A DNA stretch of 64,000 nucleotides from Branchinecta lynchi (Eukaryota > Arthropoda > Branchiopoda > Anostraca > Branchinectidae), in the NCBI GenBank assembly GCA_023053575.1, contig JAKZAP010000011.1, forward strand, positions 1,984,001-2,048,000, given 5' to 3'. Every line of letters starts with the position of its first letter. The stretch's first letter is position 1. Below the pieces are notes generated by a model. The model was not told the DNA's origin and searched no databases. It was given only the letters and a program-made list of their open reading frames with translations. Position numbers and translations under genes: made by a program. Below are positions 46,743 through 57,067 of the stretch, in pieces.

Positions 46743-47632
46743 GTTTAAAGTTTAATTGAAAAGGCAACTTATTTCCACGTCTGATCATTAAATACACTGA
46801 CGTTTTCACCCATATAAGGGATTTTGTATTTTTTCACCCGAGGCCTTAGTTATGAGATTCAGAATGGGAGCGGCTTGCAAGATAACCCAAAATTCATTCA
46901 GACGCGGAGGTTTTCAATCTATAATAATGTACAATATAATAATGTACTTTATTTCATTAATAGCTTGTATTATACACGCTAGCACTGGATCGTCATTCAC
47001 ACAAATAACATATGACAATTACATAAGTAGACATTTCATACACGTACAACTTGAAAATATAATTTGACTTAACTTCATCTACACGTACACAACTTGAAAA
47101 TATAATTTGAATTAACTAGAATTAAAATATTGGGTAAAATAGGGTACAAAAGGTTTCAGGTAACGATCTGTCGAGTTTATGGGTGGTCTTTCTAGTCTCT
47201 GGGAATCAGCGTCCCTCTGTCTCTGTCGCGTATCAGGCCTGCTATTTGCTGTAGTATCAAAATCAGGTAGAATTGCACGATGAGCATGTGATGCCAATCT
47301 GAAAACTAGCCTGTATATGTGGAATTAAAGACGCCACTTCGCGGAACGGTGACGGCGGAATAATGTAGGAGAATGGTGCCTTGCAAGCACTGTGCCATTT
47401 TTGTTTATTTTTTTGCAGTGGATTATCTTTGTAGTTGGTAAATATTTTAAGCACAGATGTACAGCAAATCAGAAAGATTATGTTCATTCGATGAAATCCT
47501 TTATCTGTGGGAACCCGACAAAGGGAATAACGCCTTTCTATCGGGTTTTCAGGCTTATCTAAGTGAATACTTGATATGTAATTAGACTGTCGGGTCTTAT
47601 CCCGTTTCGGTTAATCTTCAAGTTCAGATAGG
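46743..47632. mobile_element. Element C copy split by a LINE end
   Basis: Left end tttaaagtttaattgaaaag, right end ccgtttcggttaatcttcaa. It shares catcgggtcttca/tatcgggttttcagg-type sequence near the right end. A LINE fragment (46915-47290) interrupts it. Confidence 0.55.
46915..47290 (-). mobile_element. LINE 3' end nested in element C
   Basis: The minus-strand ORF at 47112-47297 ends RPPINSTDRYLKPFVPYFTQ then a stop, resembling the extreme C terminus of LINE ORF2 (RY-x-KSFVPY-type ends). The 3' flank on the minus strand is AT-rich and ends in tattattatattgtacatt-type repeats at about 46915-46945. It interrupts the TTAA-ended element C copy at 46743-47632. Confidence 0.55.
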
Positions 47633-47859
47633 AACGTGTCGTTTCATCAGACCATGGATCATCTCATCATGCTATCACTGGTAGGGGCAAGGTCAAAATG
47701 GACCTTACAAGAAAATCAGACAGAAGATTTGTTTAGCTGATATATATAAAAAAATAAATAACATACAGCTAAATGTTTGATATTATATTCAACTATTATG
47801 TATACATTTTCAGTTTAACACCTTCCCTGACTAGTCACCCAAGGATGATCTAGAGCGTG

Positions 47860-48130
47860 TCACACTGGGTCAGGGCTGGAACGATTTTTCAGTTTTCCAG
47901 CACAATATCGTGCCACGGGCGAACCCGACCAATCACGTTACAGAGATGCGTAGTTACCACGCTTACTACGCTCCCGAGCATGGTAAGCAAATAGCTACTA
48001 CTAGTTACTATTTCGAGAAGGTTGGAACGGTCAGCGTAGTAACTTTTCACGAGGTTGGAAAGAAAATATTAACTAATAATTACTATTGTTAGAATGGTGG
48101 AACACGCATCCTAGAGTCTGGAACTTATTT
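47860..48130 (+). repeat. Repeat D, copy 2
   Basis: Shares cagaatat/cacaatatcgtgccacgg, gttaccacgcttactacgct and the cgagaaggttggaacggtca segment with 60058. The left TIR is diverged; the right end has tagaatggtggaacac. Confidence 0.7.
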
Positions 48131-48485
48131 TGAAGATTATCAACTCTCGTTGTAACAGCAACAGCCGGGTTTCTCAGACCAAACAGTCTAATCACTGGGC
48201 ATATATGATGCTAAACGGATTAGTCAGCTGAGACTTTTAGGCGATATTTCGGCTCTTCTTGACAGGATCCAGGCCGTATTTGTGAACTTGCTTGCACCGG
48301 ACATGATTCACGGCCAGCTTGGGCTAAAATTGACCTTGCTGTCCTTTTGAAGTCCCAGTCAGGTTCAAGACCAAGTCATTACTTAACCGATTTTCATAAA
48401 CGCTGTTGCCGGAACAGTCCGAAAGTCGCAGTCGGATGCGAATTTTCTCCTTCGCTGCGAAAATTTTTGTCGCATCGCGTGCAGG

Positions 48486-48660
48486 TACACTGTAAATAGT
48501 TTCTCCGAGGAAGGATTAAAGTTAATTGCAATATTTGCTGCTGGAATTAATCTTATCTCTACTGGGATAAGTTTAATCCGAATTAAAGATAATCCTATCT
48601 CAATAGAGATAAGATTAATTCCAGTAGCAAGTCCTTCAAGGTTTTTTTCTTTACAGTGTA
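48486..48660. mobile_element. 175-bp MITE, TA-flanked, with an internal stem
   Basis: TACACTGTAAA at 48486-48496 and TTTACAGTGTA at 48650-48660 are perfect inverted repeats beginning with TA. Inside, gaattaatcttatctct and agagataagattaattc pair around a short loop, so most of the element folds. A TA start fits Tc1/mariner-type MITEs. Confidence 0.82.
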
Positions 48661-50732
48661 GTGACGTGAATTACGAATGCTAAATTTATTGGACTGTTTG
48701 TGCATGAATCTGTGTTTTTTGCAATGTGGCCAACGACTGGCCATGCGCCGAAGGCGTTTGAGGCTGAGGCCTGTGGGGGGCTAGATGGCTTATGAAAGGT
48801 GTCTGTGGCGTCGTTCCATATTAGCCAGTAGTCTTACCGGTCCGGGTAATGTGCGATGCTAGAAAAGTAGACGTGTAGACTTCGCCCCCATCAGCCCACC
48901 ATATACCTTTGCCATCGCCTTAGCAGTCCTACCTGTTAATGTTGTGGACAGGCTTTTTTTTGTCCGGATTTTCTACGGTTCAGTCGGTTCCAGCCGGGAA
49001 AGTTAAAACAAATCTGAACTTTCCAATCAAGTCCGTTCTGACAGTATCGTCGAGCAAACTGATCGGCCGATTTCGTGGATTATTGTGAAGGGGATGAGGA
49101 AACGAAAAGGAAATATAATTGAGAAATATTTCGAAGACTTTCGACTATCCCATTAAACTATTGAACTAACTTCAGTTCAACTAGGAATTTCTGTGGATAG
49201 ATGTTGTAGGGTTTTCTTGGAATCCCTTGCTAGCTAAGCTTGTCTTGTCAGGATTCTTGAAGCCCTTTGAATCCAGAGCAAAATAACACTAGGTTTGAAC
49301 CCGAGCAAAATAACAGTACGGAGTAGCGAATTGAAAAAAGTGACACACGCGACACATAGCAGCGACACAAGCACCATTAGCGATAGATAACGTCCCTTAT
49401 AAGGAAACTCAATCGGTCGTGCACCAGCGCTAACTCCATATCCCGAACACAGCAGACCAAGAAGATACAACCTCCCCTGTTTCCTCGATGTGTTCAGACC
49501 CGCAGTTTTGTCTTGAGTGCGTCAAACTACAATGAAACTACAACAAAATCACATAAACAAACGCACCTGTAGTGGGGGGAGCTGCCAGTTAAGGCCCATT
49601 TCCGATGCATAGAAAACTTAGGTCTTGTCGCTACTCCCTAGTGTTCTTTTGCTTTGATTTGATCTGCATGGTCTGGCCTTGTTGTGATACGAGAAAAGCT
49701 GCTAAGGTTGCTAAGTATTGAAAATGTCATGGTTGTGTTAGGTGCGCGCGTATCTTTGAATCTCGCAGTGGTTGTTAGGGCAACGGCGCAAAGTGAGGAC
49801 TTCTCTTCAGTTGTTCCTCTTTCTTCAAGCTGAAGCCAAGTTAATGAGTTTCTTCACAGATTCCCAGTGGGGCGCATGCATCAACAAGAAAGAACATAAC
49901 GATTCATTTATCCAGTTGGTTTCTCTCTCATGTTTATGTCTGTTTGAAAGTCAGTCTTTGAGAGAGATAAGGTCTGAGAAAGTACAGTTGTTAAAACAGA
50001 CCGCCATCGCCGCCGCAGAGCAGGATGGTTCAGATCTCCGGAAAAAGATTATGTCAGCATGAATGAATAAATGAAAACTATTACATACCGCTTAGCAAAA
50101 GGTTAAGTATAATATTCAGTAAAATGAGAGAAAAGGGTATGCTAAAACGACAAGTAAAACATGAGGTAATTTTGGAGGTATATTAGGGTCCCTCTTATTG
50201 CTTCCGACCAGCTTGTTGGTTGGGAATGACGGTTGTGCAAGTTTTTCTGCGTTTCTCATCAATACCAGACGGTACGCAAGAGGCTGCAAACAGCTAAGAC
50301 GGGTTTGTTATCGAGCAAAGTTATGGGTAAAGCGTGTTAGTACCGCGACTTATCCTTTAAAGCTCACTTCTTCATCTCAGCAAACAAATTTAGAATCTAC
50401 TCTGAGGAATATTCATGGTCCTAGTTCATGGCCTAGGAAGGTTTTCGCAGGCATGAATGAAATAAAATGATATGTCAATATGCAAAACAGAGGGCTTACA
50501 AGGTCTCGGGTATCGGCATCCCTTCAGTGTTTCAGGAGTACGAAGGTGATTTCACTTGGCGAAGGGCCAAAGAAACAAAGGTTGTTATTACTATCCGTTC
50601 TTGTTGGCACGTGTTTTGCCTGTCTGCGAGTCGAAACAAGTCGTATTGCGTTTTCTACTGGGACAGTAGAACTCTCTCTTACAGTGTCACTAGGTGACAT
50701 GGCTCGCTGATGCTCTTGTACGTCTTATCACT
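48661..50732. other. Giant intron, mostly unclassified
   Basis: Repeat E copy 2 (49350-49645) is the only named feature. Open frames at 49772-50062 and 50198-50697 have no recognised domains. Confidence 0.45.
49350..49645 (+). repeat. Repeat E, copy 2
   Basis: tagcgatagataacgtccct, tcggtcgtgcaccagcgct and gctactccctagtgttc match 12540-12865 in order. Nothing coding. Confidence 0.7.
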
Positions 50733-52334
50733 CGTTTTGGGATCCCAAAACGTAAATGGAGGGATACCTGTGACATCACAATAGTTGTCCGTCTGTCTGT
50801 AAATAGAAATAGTCACTTCCCCGATCCGACCATCTGGGGCTGAGTGGAGGGTGGGGGGAGCCGAAAAATTGAGGTATTTTTAACTTGCGAACGGGTGCAT
50901 AGACCTATGTCATAGGTCTATGGTCCGATTTCAGTAAATTTTGATGGGCGGGAAGAGGGGATTAACAGACACGACGTTTATGTTTCGAAGTCCTCTTCGG
51001 CCACAGTGGGGGGAGTTGGAGGGAGATTGCCGGAAACTTTGAGGCTTGCATAGGGGTCAAACGGGTGCATCAATTTAAATGAAACTTGGAATGTAGAGAG
51101 AGCGTATGTCCTAGATGACATATTTTTGGGTCCGAACCGGATCCGACAACGGTGTTGCGGGAAGGGGGGGGGGGGTCCAGAATTTTCCAAAAATGCTCAG
51201 ATTCGATTGAAACTTGAAAGATGGTATCACCCGTATGGAAATAATTTAGACGTTTTCAGCTGTTGACAGCTGTAAAAGTAACAGAAGTATTATGGGACGC
51301 TTTCAACACGTGTAATATTTACAGCTGTTTTAATCAGCTGTCTGTAAAACAGCTGTAAGTTGCTGTATCCTACTGTATTTAACTGTTTTCAGCTGTCGCA
51401 ATTACTTTCGTTTATCCAACAGGTGTCACTGAAACAGCTGTAAACGTACAGAAGTATTATGGGACGTTTTCAACAGCTGTCCCAAACACAGGTGGATATA
51501 GCTGTATGAAGTTGTAAACACACAAAAGTATTATCTGACGTTTTCAACAGGTGTCTCAAATATAGCTGTAACGAGCTGTTTTCCAAGGTCCGTGTCCGTA
51601 TGAAACACAGATGATACCAACTGTGTCGTTACTGCTATGTTGTGTTGTATAACTTCTTTCGGCGGTTGCTTCTCTCCAACTTCAACTTATGCTTAATTTG
51701 CTGTGATCCAACTCAGTCAAGACTCAGGGATATTATGTATGGAGAAATATTTGCATTCTGGTATACTGATGCAATTAAATTTTTTTCAAATTATCGAATA
51801 AACGGCAGTACTCTAAACGAATTACCAGAAGACGCTTTAGCAGTATAGAGGGGGCTTCGACTGCGAAACCTGCTTCTGAAATATTTTGCGCTTCAAAGAA
51901 AAGAGAAGTTAGCAAAAACACGGATGACAGCTCCCGACTTCAAGCATTTCCACGGCTTTTAAAAACAGTGTACACCTCCCAAAGTAAGAAGTACAGCTGG
52001 ATACGACTGTTCACAGCTATAAACAGCTGTAACATTGACGTCTATCGCCAGTAGCTGTAAATTCAAAAGTTGGAAGCAGGTGTTTCCAACTGAAATCAGC
52101 TGAAAACAACTGAAAACAGGTCAGAACAGCTGGAAACGTCTAAATTATTTCCATACGGGGAGCGAGTCTTTTCTAACGTATGGAAATAATTTAGACATTT
52201 TCAGCTGATCTGACATGTTTCAAACTGTTGAATTTACGGGTACTGGGGATAGAAGTCGATATTGCTGTTTATAGCTGCTGTTAGTTGTGAACAGTCGTAT
52301 CCAACTGTACTTCTTACGTCTATAGTCAGGGTTC

Positions 52335-52678
52335 GCGTTGGAGACACAGCAGTATGTTACTGTATACAGCTGTATGTCTTACGTCTAGTCGGGATACGCG
52401 TTGGAGACACAGCAGTATGTTACTGTATACAGCTGTATGTCTTACGTCTAGTCGGGATACGCGTTGGAGACACAGCAGTATGTTACTGTATACAGCTGTA
52501 TGTCTTACGTCTAGTCGGGATACACGTTGGAGACACAGCAGTATGTCACTGTATACAGCTGTATGTCTTACGTCTAGTCGGGATACGCGTTGGAGATACA
52601 GCAGTATGTTACTGTATACAGCTGTATGTCTTACGTCTAGTCGGGATACGCGTTGGAGACACAGCAGTATTTACTGTA
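52335..52678 (+). repeat. 63-bp minisatellite, forward array
   Basis: About 5.4 copies of a 63-bp unit start at 52335, 52398, 52461, 52524, 52587 and 52650 (gcgttggagacacagcagta...). Copies are nearly identical. Because 63 is a multiple of three, several frames stay open across it. Confidence 0.95.
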
Positions 52679-53131
52679 TACACCTGTCTGGCGGTGGGAA
52701 TGCAGCAGTTGCTAGTTGTAAGCAGACGTTTACAGTTGTCAGTGTTTGAGACAGAGCAGCATGTCACTGTATATATAGCTGTTTGATGGTTGGAACACAG
52801 CAGTATTTAGCCGTAACTAGCTGTTTACAGCCGTAAATGTTTACAACAGCAGCTTGGCGTTGAGCAAACTGTAAACAAACTGTAAACCTGCTTAGAAAAG
52901 GGATGACTGTCAATTAATAAAAATAGTCGAGTAAGGACATTGTATTTACAAAAATAGCAAGTTGGTTCTATGTCTCCTAAAAGCGACAAAAGCGTAACAG
53001 GATCCATACAACCGTGTGTCGATCTGACGGTCTTTTCGGACACGGTCGGCACAGCTGCGAACCCAGCTGTTAGAAAATCATTCTTTCACGGCACTTAACA
53101 CCTGTATCTCTGACAGTTGTACACAGCAACA

Positions 53132-53530
53132 TACCGCTGTGTCTCCAACGCGTATCCCGACTAGACGTAAGCCATACAGCTGTATACGCCACCTGACAGG
53201 TGTATACAGTAACATACTGCTGTGTCTCCAACGCGTATCCCGACTAGACGTAAGACATACAGCTGTATACAGTAACATACTGCTGTGTCTCCAACGCGTA
53301 TCCCGACTAGACGTAAGACATACAGCTGTATACAGTAACATACTGCTGTGTCTCCAACGCGTATCCCGACTAGACGTAAGACATACAGCTGTATACAGTA
53401 ACATACTGCTGTGTCTTCAACGCGTATCCAAACTAGACGTAAGACATACAGCTGTATACACCAACAGACAGGTGTATACAGTAACATACTGCTGTGTCTC
53501 CAACGCGTATCCCGACTAGACGTAAGAAGT
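53132..53530 (-). repeat. 63-bp minisatellite, inverted array
   Basis: The same 63-bp unit as 52335-52678 in reverse complement, about five copies (ctgctgtgtctccaacgcgt), two of them interrupted by a short acctgacaggtgtatacagt-type insertion at about 53190 and 53460. With the forward array it forms a potential hairpin of about 350 bp per arm. Confidence 0.93.
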
Positions 53531-53869
53531 ACAGCTGTATACGACTGTTCACAACTAAAAACAGCTATAAACAGCTGTAACATCGACGTCTATCCCCAGT
53601 AGCCGTAAATTCAACAGTTGTAAGCAGCTGTTTCCAACTGAAATCAGCTGAAAACAGCTGTTTTCAGCTGAAAACAGGTGAGAACAGCTGGAAACGTCTA
53701 AATTATTTCCATACGGGCAAAGAAGATGCTTTAGATCAGTGGTTCCCACACCAAAATTGATTTACTCTGTAGCTTCAAAATCTCGCCTCGCTTGTTTTTG
53801 TCGGCCGAAAGCCTAATATTACCAGCAGAGGCATCACCAGCAAAAATGTATCTTAAGGGGCAAGGTATT

Positions 53870-55022
53870 TTTGGGATCCCAAAACGTAAGTGGAGGGATA
53901 CCTATGACATCGCAAAAGTTGTCCGTCTGTCCGTCCGTCCGTCTGTCCGTCCGTCTGTAAGTACGATAACTCTCGAAGGGAATGAGATATTTTGATGAAA
54001 CTTGGTGAGAAGGTTCGTTGGGTCGTCGGACCAGTCAAGTTCGTAGATGGGCTTTGTAGCTCTACATTTAGGGGTGGGGGAGGGGATTCAATTTAAGGGA
54101 CAAACAAAATATTTTGAAACAGCTAATGTGATAGTCGATTATGGGGTAAGAAGACATGCTGAACACGATGGTGAAAACCATTTTGTCATCGGACAAGTAG
54201 TTCGCCCGGAATCCGGCCAAAACCGGAAAGTTTGTTGAAAGTAAAAGTTTTATTTGACGTTGATTAAATGTTGGATTTAGAGGTAGGGATACATGCTGAA
54301 GACGATGGTGAAAACTATTTTCTCGACGGACAAGTATTTCGACCGGAATCCGGCCCAAACCGGAAAGTTTGTCAAAATTAAAAGTTTAATTTGGAGTTGA
54401 TTGGATGTTCGATTTAGGGCAAGAAGACATGCTGAACACTTATGTGAAAACAAGTTTCTACCTGGACATGTAGTTCGTCCGGAATCCGGCCAAAACCGGA
54501 AAACTGTTGGAAGTCAAAGTTTTATTTCTAGTTGATTAGATAAGCGATTTAGGGGTAAGAAGAGATGCTGAGTCCCTGTGTGACAATCGTATTTTACCCG
54601 GACATATAGTTCGACGGGAATCCGGCTGGAATCGGAAAATTTGTTATAAGCTAAATTTCTATTTGAAGTTGATTAGATGTTCATTACTGGGGAAAGAAGA
54701 TACCCTGATTTCGTCTTTGAGCTTTCTTTTTTCGCCGGACAAGTAGTTCTGGAGTTCGGCCGGAACCGGGAAATTGGCAGAAGTGGCAGGAAGTTTTCGT
54801 CAAAATAGATATGACTTATAGGGGTAAAGACACAAGCTGAATCCAAATCTGAACTTGGTTTTCTCAGGTGATTAGCTATTTGGCCTTAATCTGTTTCTGA
54901 ATTTTAATTGTAAAAATGTTCAAGGAGTCTGGCGAAGACTGGATCTGGCTAAGATAAGACCCAGTTGTCTGGATCAGATATTGAATTTTTGGGATCCCAT
55001 CGAAACCTTTGGTCTTGTTACT
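53870..55022 (-). mobile_element. Family A element nested in the hAT element
   Basis: The left end is tttttgggatcccaaaacgt, followed by a GTCY tract of about seven units (gtccgtctgtccgtccgtcc, 53920-53958) and ~135-bp core units. The right end is tttgggatcccatcgaaacc followed by tttggtcttgttac. Both ends are present, so this is a complete minus-strand copy, and among the least diverged here. Confidence 0.85.
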
Positions 55023-55309
55023 GACTGATAGGTCAAGTTTACCGACTGTATTTTTTGTTTTTTAAGTAAATGTTTTTGCGAAAAATCGCGGCGCTTAGCG
55101 CCGACTCTTTTCTTTTTAATCGTCTGGTCGACATTTTTGGGGGGATGGGTGTTGTAAACCCGTGCGTGAGGCCTCTGATTACAAGCCCTAGGGAAAGTAA
55201 GTGAAATAATGTTGATTCAGAAACAGCTAGCCTAGTGCCCTAAAATCTGTTCCTGTGTCAAACAATAGTGTTTCAAGAAGAATCAAAGATAATGCAAGTG
55301 ATATTGTCA

Positions 55310-55490
55310 TTCAGGTTTCGAAATAAGCTAACGAAAAAGTTTGCAATGCAGCTTGATGAAAGCACGGAGAATATTAAGACCAAACAGAGAAACAGGCTGA
55401 CTTTAAAAAATATGCTGCTAATGACGTCGAGACGAGATTTGACAAAACTTTCGCTACAAAGCAGCCTCTAGTGATTGTCTCATTGTTTTT
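55310..55490 (+). pseudogene. hAT transposase remnant
   Basis: Within the hAT element the frame at 55268-55471 reads KFAMQLDESTENIK, matching the FALQLDEST-D motif of ZBED5-like hAT transposases. It is fused by an internal deletion to KQRNRLTLKNMLL, and then, in another frame, ETRFDKTFATKQPL, which resembles the transposase C-terminal dimerisation end. The catalytic region between the two blocks is missing, so no functional enzyme can be made. Confidence 0.75.
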
Positions 55491-56004
55491 GTATATGTGT
55501 TACACAGGTATGTCTTATCATTTATGATAATAACTATCTCTTTTTTTTCACGTTCTGAAAAAAGGGGTACGCAATCTTTTGAACCTTGATTAGGGGTACG
55601 CGGTATCGAAAAGGTTGGGAACCACTGCTTTAGATGATCCATTTTTGAGTCCAAACCAGATTCGGCCACGGTAGGGGGAGATGGAGGGAGTACCAGAAAC
55701 CGTGTAGCATGTCTAGGGATTAAACGAGTGGATTTATTGGGCTGAAACTTAGAAGTTTGAACAGTCTTGCGCATTTGCGACAGATAATCCGAGACGAGGC
55801 CTGAACTGCTCAGAATCGAGTGAAACTAAATATCCTATTTCTGTTTCCGAACCACATTTTGGATAGCGGGTGTATTTTGTGGCGTTCTCATCTACTTTCT
55901 AGTACTACCTACTCGTTACAAGTGTCATATGAGCTCGTAGCTCTTGTTTTGAAAAAAAAAGGATATTTCTACGTGAAAAGATAATTTTTGGTAAGAGTTG
56001 TGCT

Positions 56005-56453
56005 TTAAAGGACACCTGAACAATGAAACCATACTTGAATACACCATTGAGAATGCATTTACAGACATGGCTACGGAGAGCACTCTTCTCCTGGGCGTGA
56101 CGTTTTCAAAATTGGGATGTTCATTTCTGGAGGTTTGCACATGCAGAAATACAAGAGAAAAAGCGCAATTCATTCAAATCTTGTACAGCGCTGGCCGGAT
56201 CGTATTGGAATTTCTTCTAGATATACGGTTGGGCTTCACTGGTTAAAAAATATTCCAGAAGAAGGGTTGATTGGAGACATTTGTTCATTTCTAAAATTGT
56301 TTGGTAATGAAATAAGGACAGATGCAAAATGGAGCAAAAATCATAGCTTGGAAACACTATTTCGTATTTGGATCGGGTTTTCTGCAGGCAATGTTAACGG
56401 AAGTCATACAGATAGGGATGATACTTGGTACTCTTCATTCAGGTGTCCTTTAA
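56005..56453 (+). mobile_element. TTAA-ended MITE, 449 bp
   Basis: TTAA-AGGACACCTGAA at 56005 and its complement ending TTAA at 56453 form the TIRs. The inverted full copy at 23125-23570 and a fragment at 19723-19866 share the interior (tttacagacatggctacgga, ggaggtttgcacatgcagaa). No coding. A TTAA target is typical of piggyBac-like elements, although the TIR start is not the classical one. The right end is 18 bp from the SSUH2-like exon 3 acceptor. Confidence 0.85.
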
Positions 56454-56471
56454 TAGTTACATCTTTCTCAG

Positions 56472-56720
56472 TACGAACTTCAAACCTTCACTGAAAAGAG
56501 GGAGACATCATGGGCGTTCACACCATACGGAGGAGGGGAAATCGATGGACCAATGTACGGAACGCCGCCTAAACCCTGGGAGATTTCTGCGACCCCAACA
56601 GAGCTGTTTCGAAATGAGGTCAAAGTCCTCCCAGTTCCACACACAGCTTCCGTCAAGCCCTGTCATAGATGCAAAGGAACAGGAAGTTTGCTCTGTCAGG
56701 AATGTCATGGAAAAGGATGG
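56472..56720 (+). CDS. SSUH2-like: SSUH2-like gene, exon with first CxxCxGxG repeat
   Basis: A 249-nt, 83-codon exon in phase 0 at both ends lies between acceptor tctttctcag (ends 56471) and donor gtgagt (56721). It starts YELQTFTEKRETSWAF, continues EIDGPMYGTPPKPWEI, then VPHTASVKPCHRCKGTGS and LLCQECHGKGW. The TFTE-K-R-x-T-x-W motif and the PHT-x-SVK-x-CHxCxGxG zinc-binding repeat are hallmarks of SSUH2 (human C3orf32, worm ssu-2). It joins exon 25836-26041 exactly (...TSAHH-YELQTFTE...), across a 30.4-kb intron. Further CxxCxGxG repeats and the C-terminal domain expected for the family are not seen downstream, so the gene should continue past 64000. The acceptor lies only 18 bp from the end of a MITE. 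Confidence 0.92.
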
Positions 56721-57067
56721 GTGAGTGTCTGAAATTCGTTACTCTAAAAGGTTTTCAATGGGTTAGCGACACAGGCAGTCAATCATCCTTTGGTTCATTA
56801 ATAATAGAGGAAAAGTGGTGGGGGATGGGGGCATTTCTTATGTGTAAAAAGTGGGAGGAGAAATTGGCACTTCAACTGTTAAAAGTAAAAAATAGGAAAA
56901 CACGTAGAAAATATTTATCGTATTGAGTATGACAAACTTTTTTTTTCTCACAAACATAAATTTGTAATAAACAGATTAGGAAGAAATACAAGGGACGGTG
57001 GTTTATGCTGTTGCAACCCCAACATTATCAACTAGAGAGGAGCTATGTTTTAACCTGACGATCGAGA

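Larger units (their letters stand above)
51230..53717. mobile_element. Composite TIR element, CCCGTATGG family
   Basis: The outer ends are CCCGTATGGAAATAATTTAG at 51230 and its complement ending at 53717, extending into acgtttycagctg. An internal tail-to-head pair of the same ends at 52151-52183 divides it into unit 1 (51230-52159) and unit 2 (52177-53717). The interior is dominated by cagctgt motifs and, in unit 2, opposed 63-bp arrays. Compared with empty family B sequence at 30135 (gatggtataaaagaagatgc), the insertion duplicates at most 2 bp (CA). No transposase is visible, so it is nonautonomous. Confidence 0.85.
53737..55627 (+). mobile_element. hAT-superfamily DNA transposon, deletion derivative
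   Basis: TIRs are CAGTGGTTCCCA at 53737-53748 and TGGGAACCACTG at 55616-55627. A perfect 8-bp target-site duplication CTTTAGAT lies at 53729-53736 and 55628-55635. TIR sequence and duplication length are diagnostic of hAT. The 1891-bp element is mostly filled by a nested family A copy (53870-55022). The right part keeps a decayed transposase stretch. The host sequence across the empty site (atgctttagatgatcc) matches uninterrupted family B copies at 30160 and 35953, confirming the insertion. Confidence 0.93.
50733..55951 (-). mobile_element. Chimeric element: family A 3' end joined to family B body, with two nested insertions
   Basis: The left end is the family A palindrome CGTTTTGGGATCCCAAAACG (50734-50753) and its GTCY tract (gttgtccgtctgtctgt). 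At about 50802 it switches directly to family B core (aaatagaaatagtcacttcc). The body is interrupted by the composite element 51230-53717 and the hAT element 53737-55627, resumes at 55636, and ends with the family B 5' terminus gagctcgtagctcttgtttt at 55951. Confidence 0.75.

Noticed and set aside
49772..50062. 96-codon ORF ending AAEQDGSDLRKKIMSA
   Set aside because: End looks protein-like but no domain, homologue or splice context could be recognised.
52262..52786. 174-codon ORF with 21-residue repeats, plus its partners at 52354-52749, 53078-53404 and 53161-53583
   Set aside because: The 63-bp minisatellite is a multiple of three, so several frames on both strands remain open. No signal of a real repeat protein.
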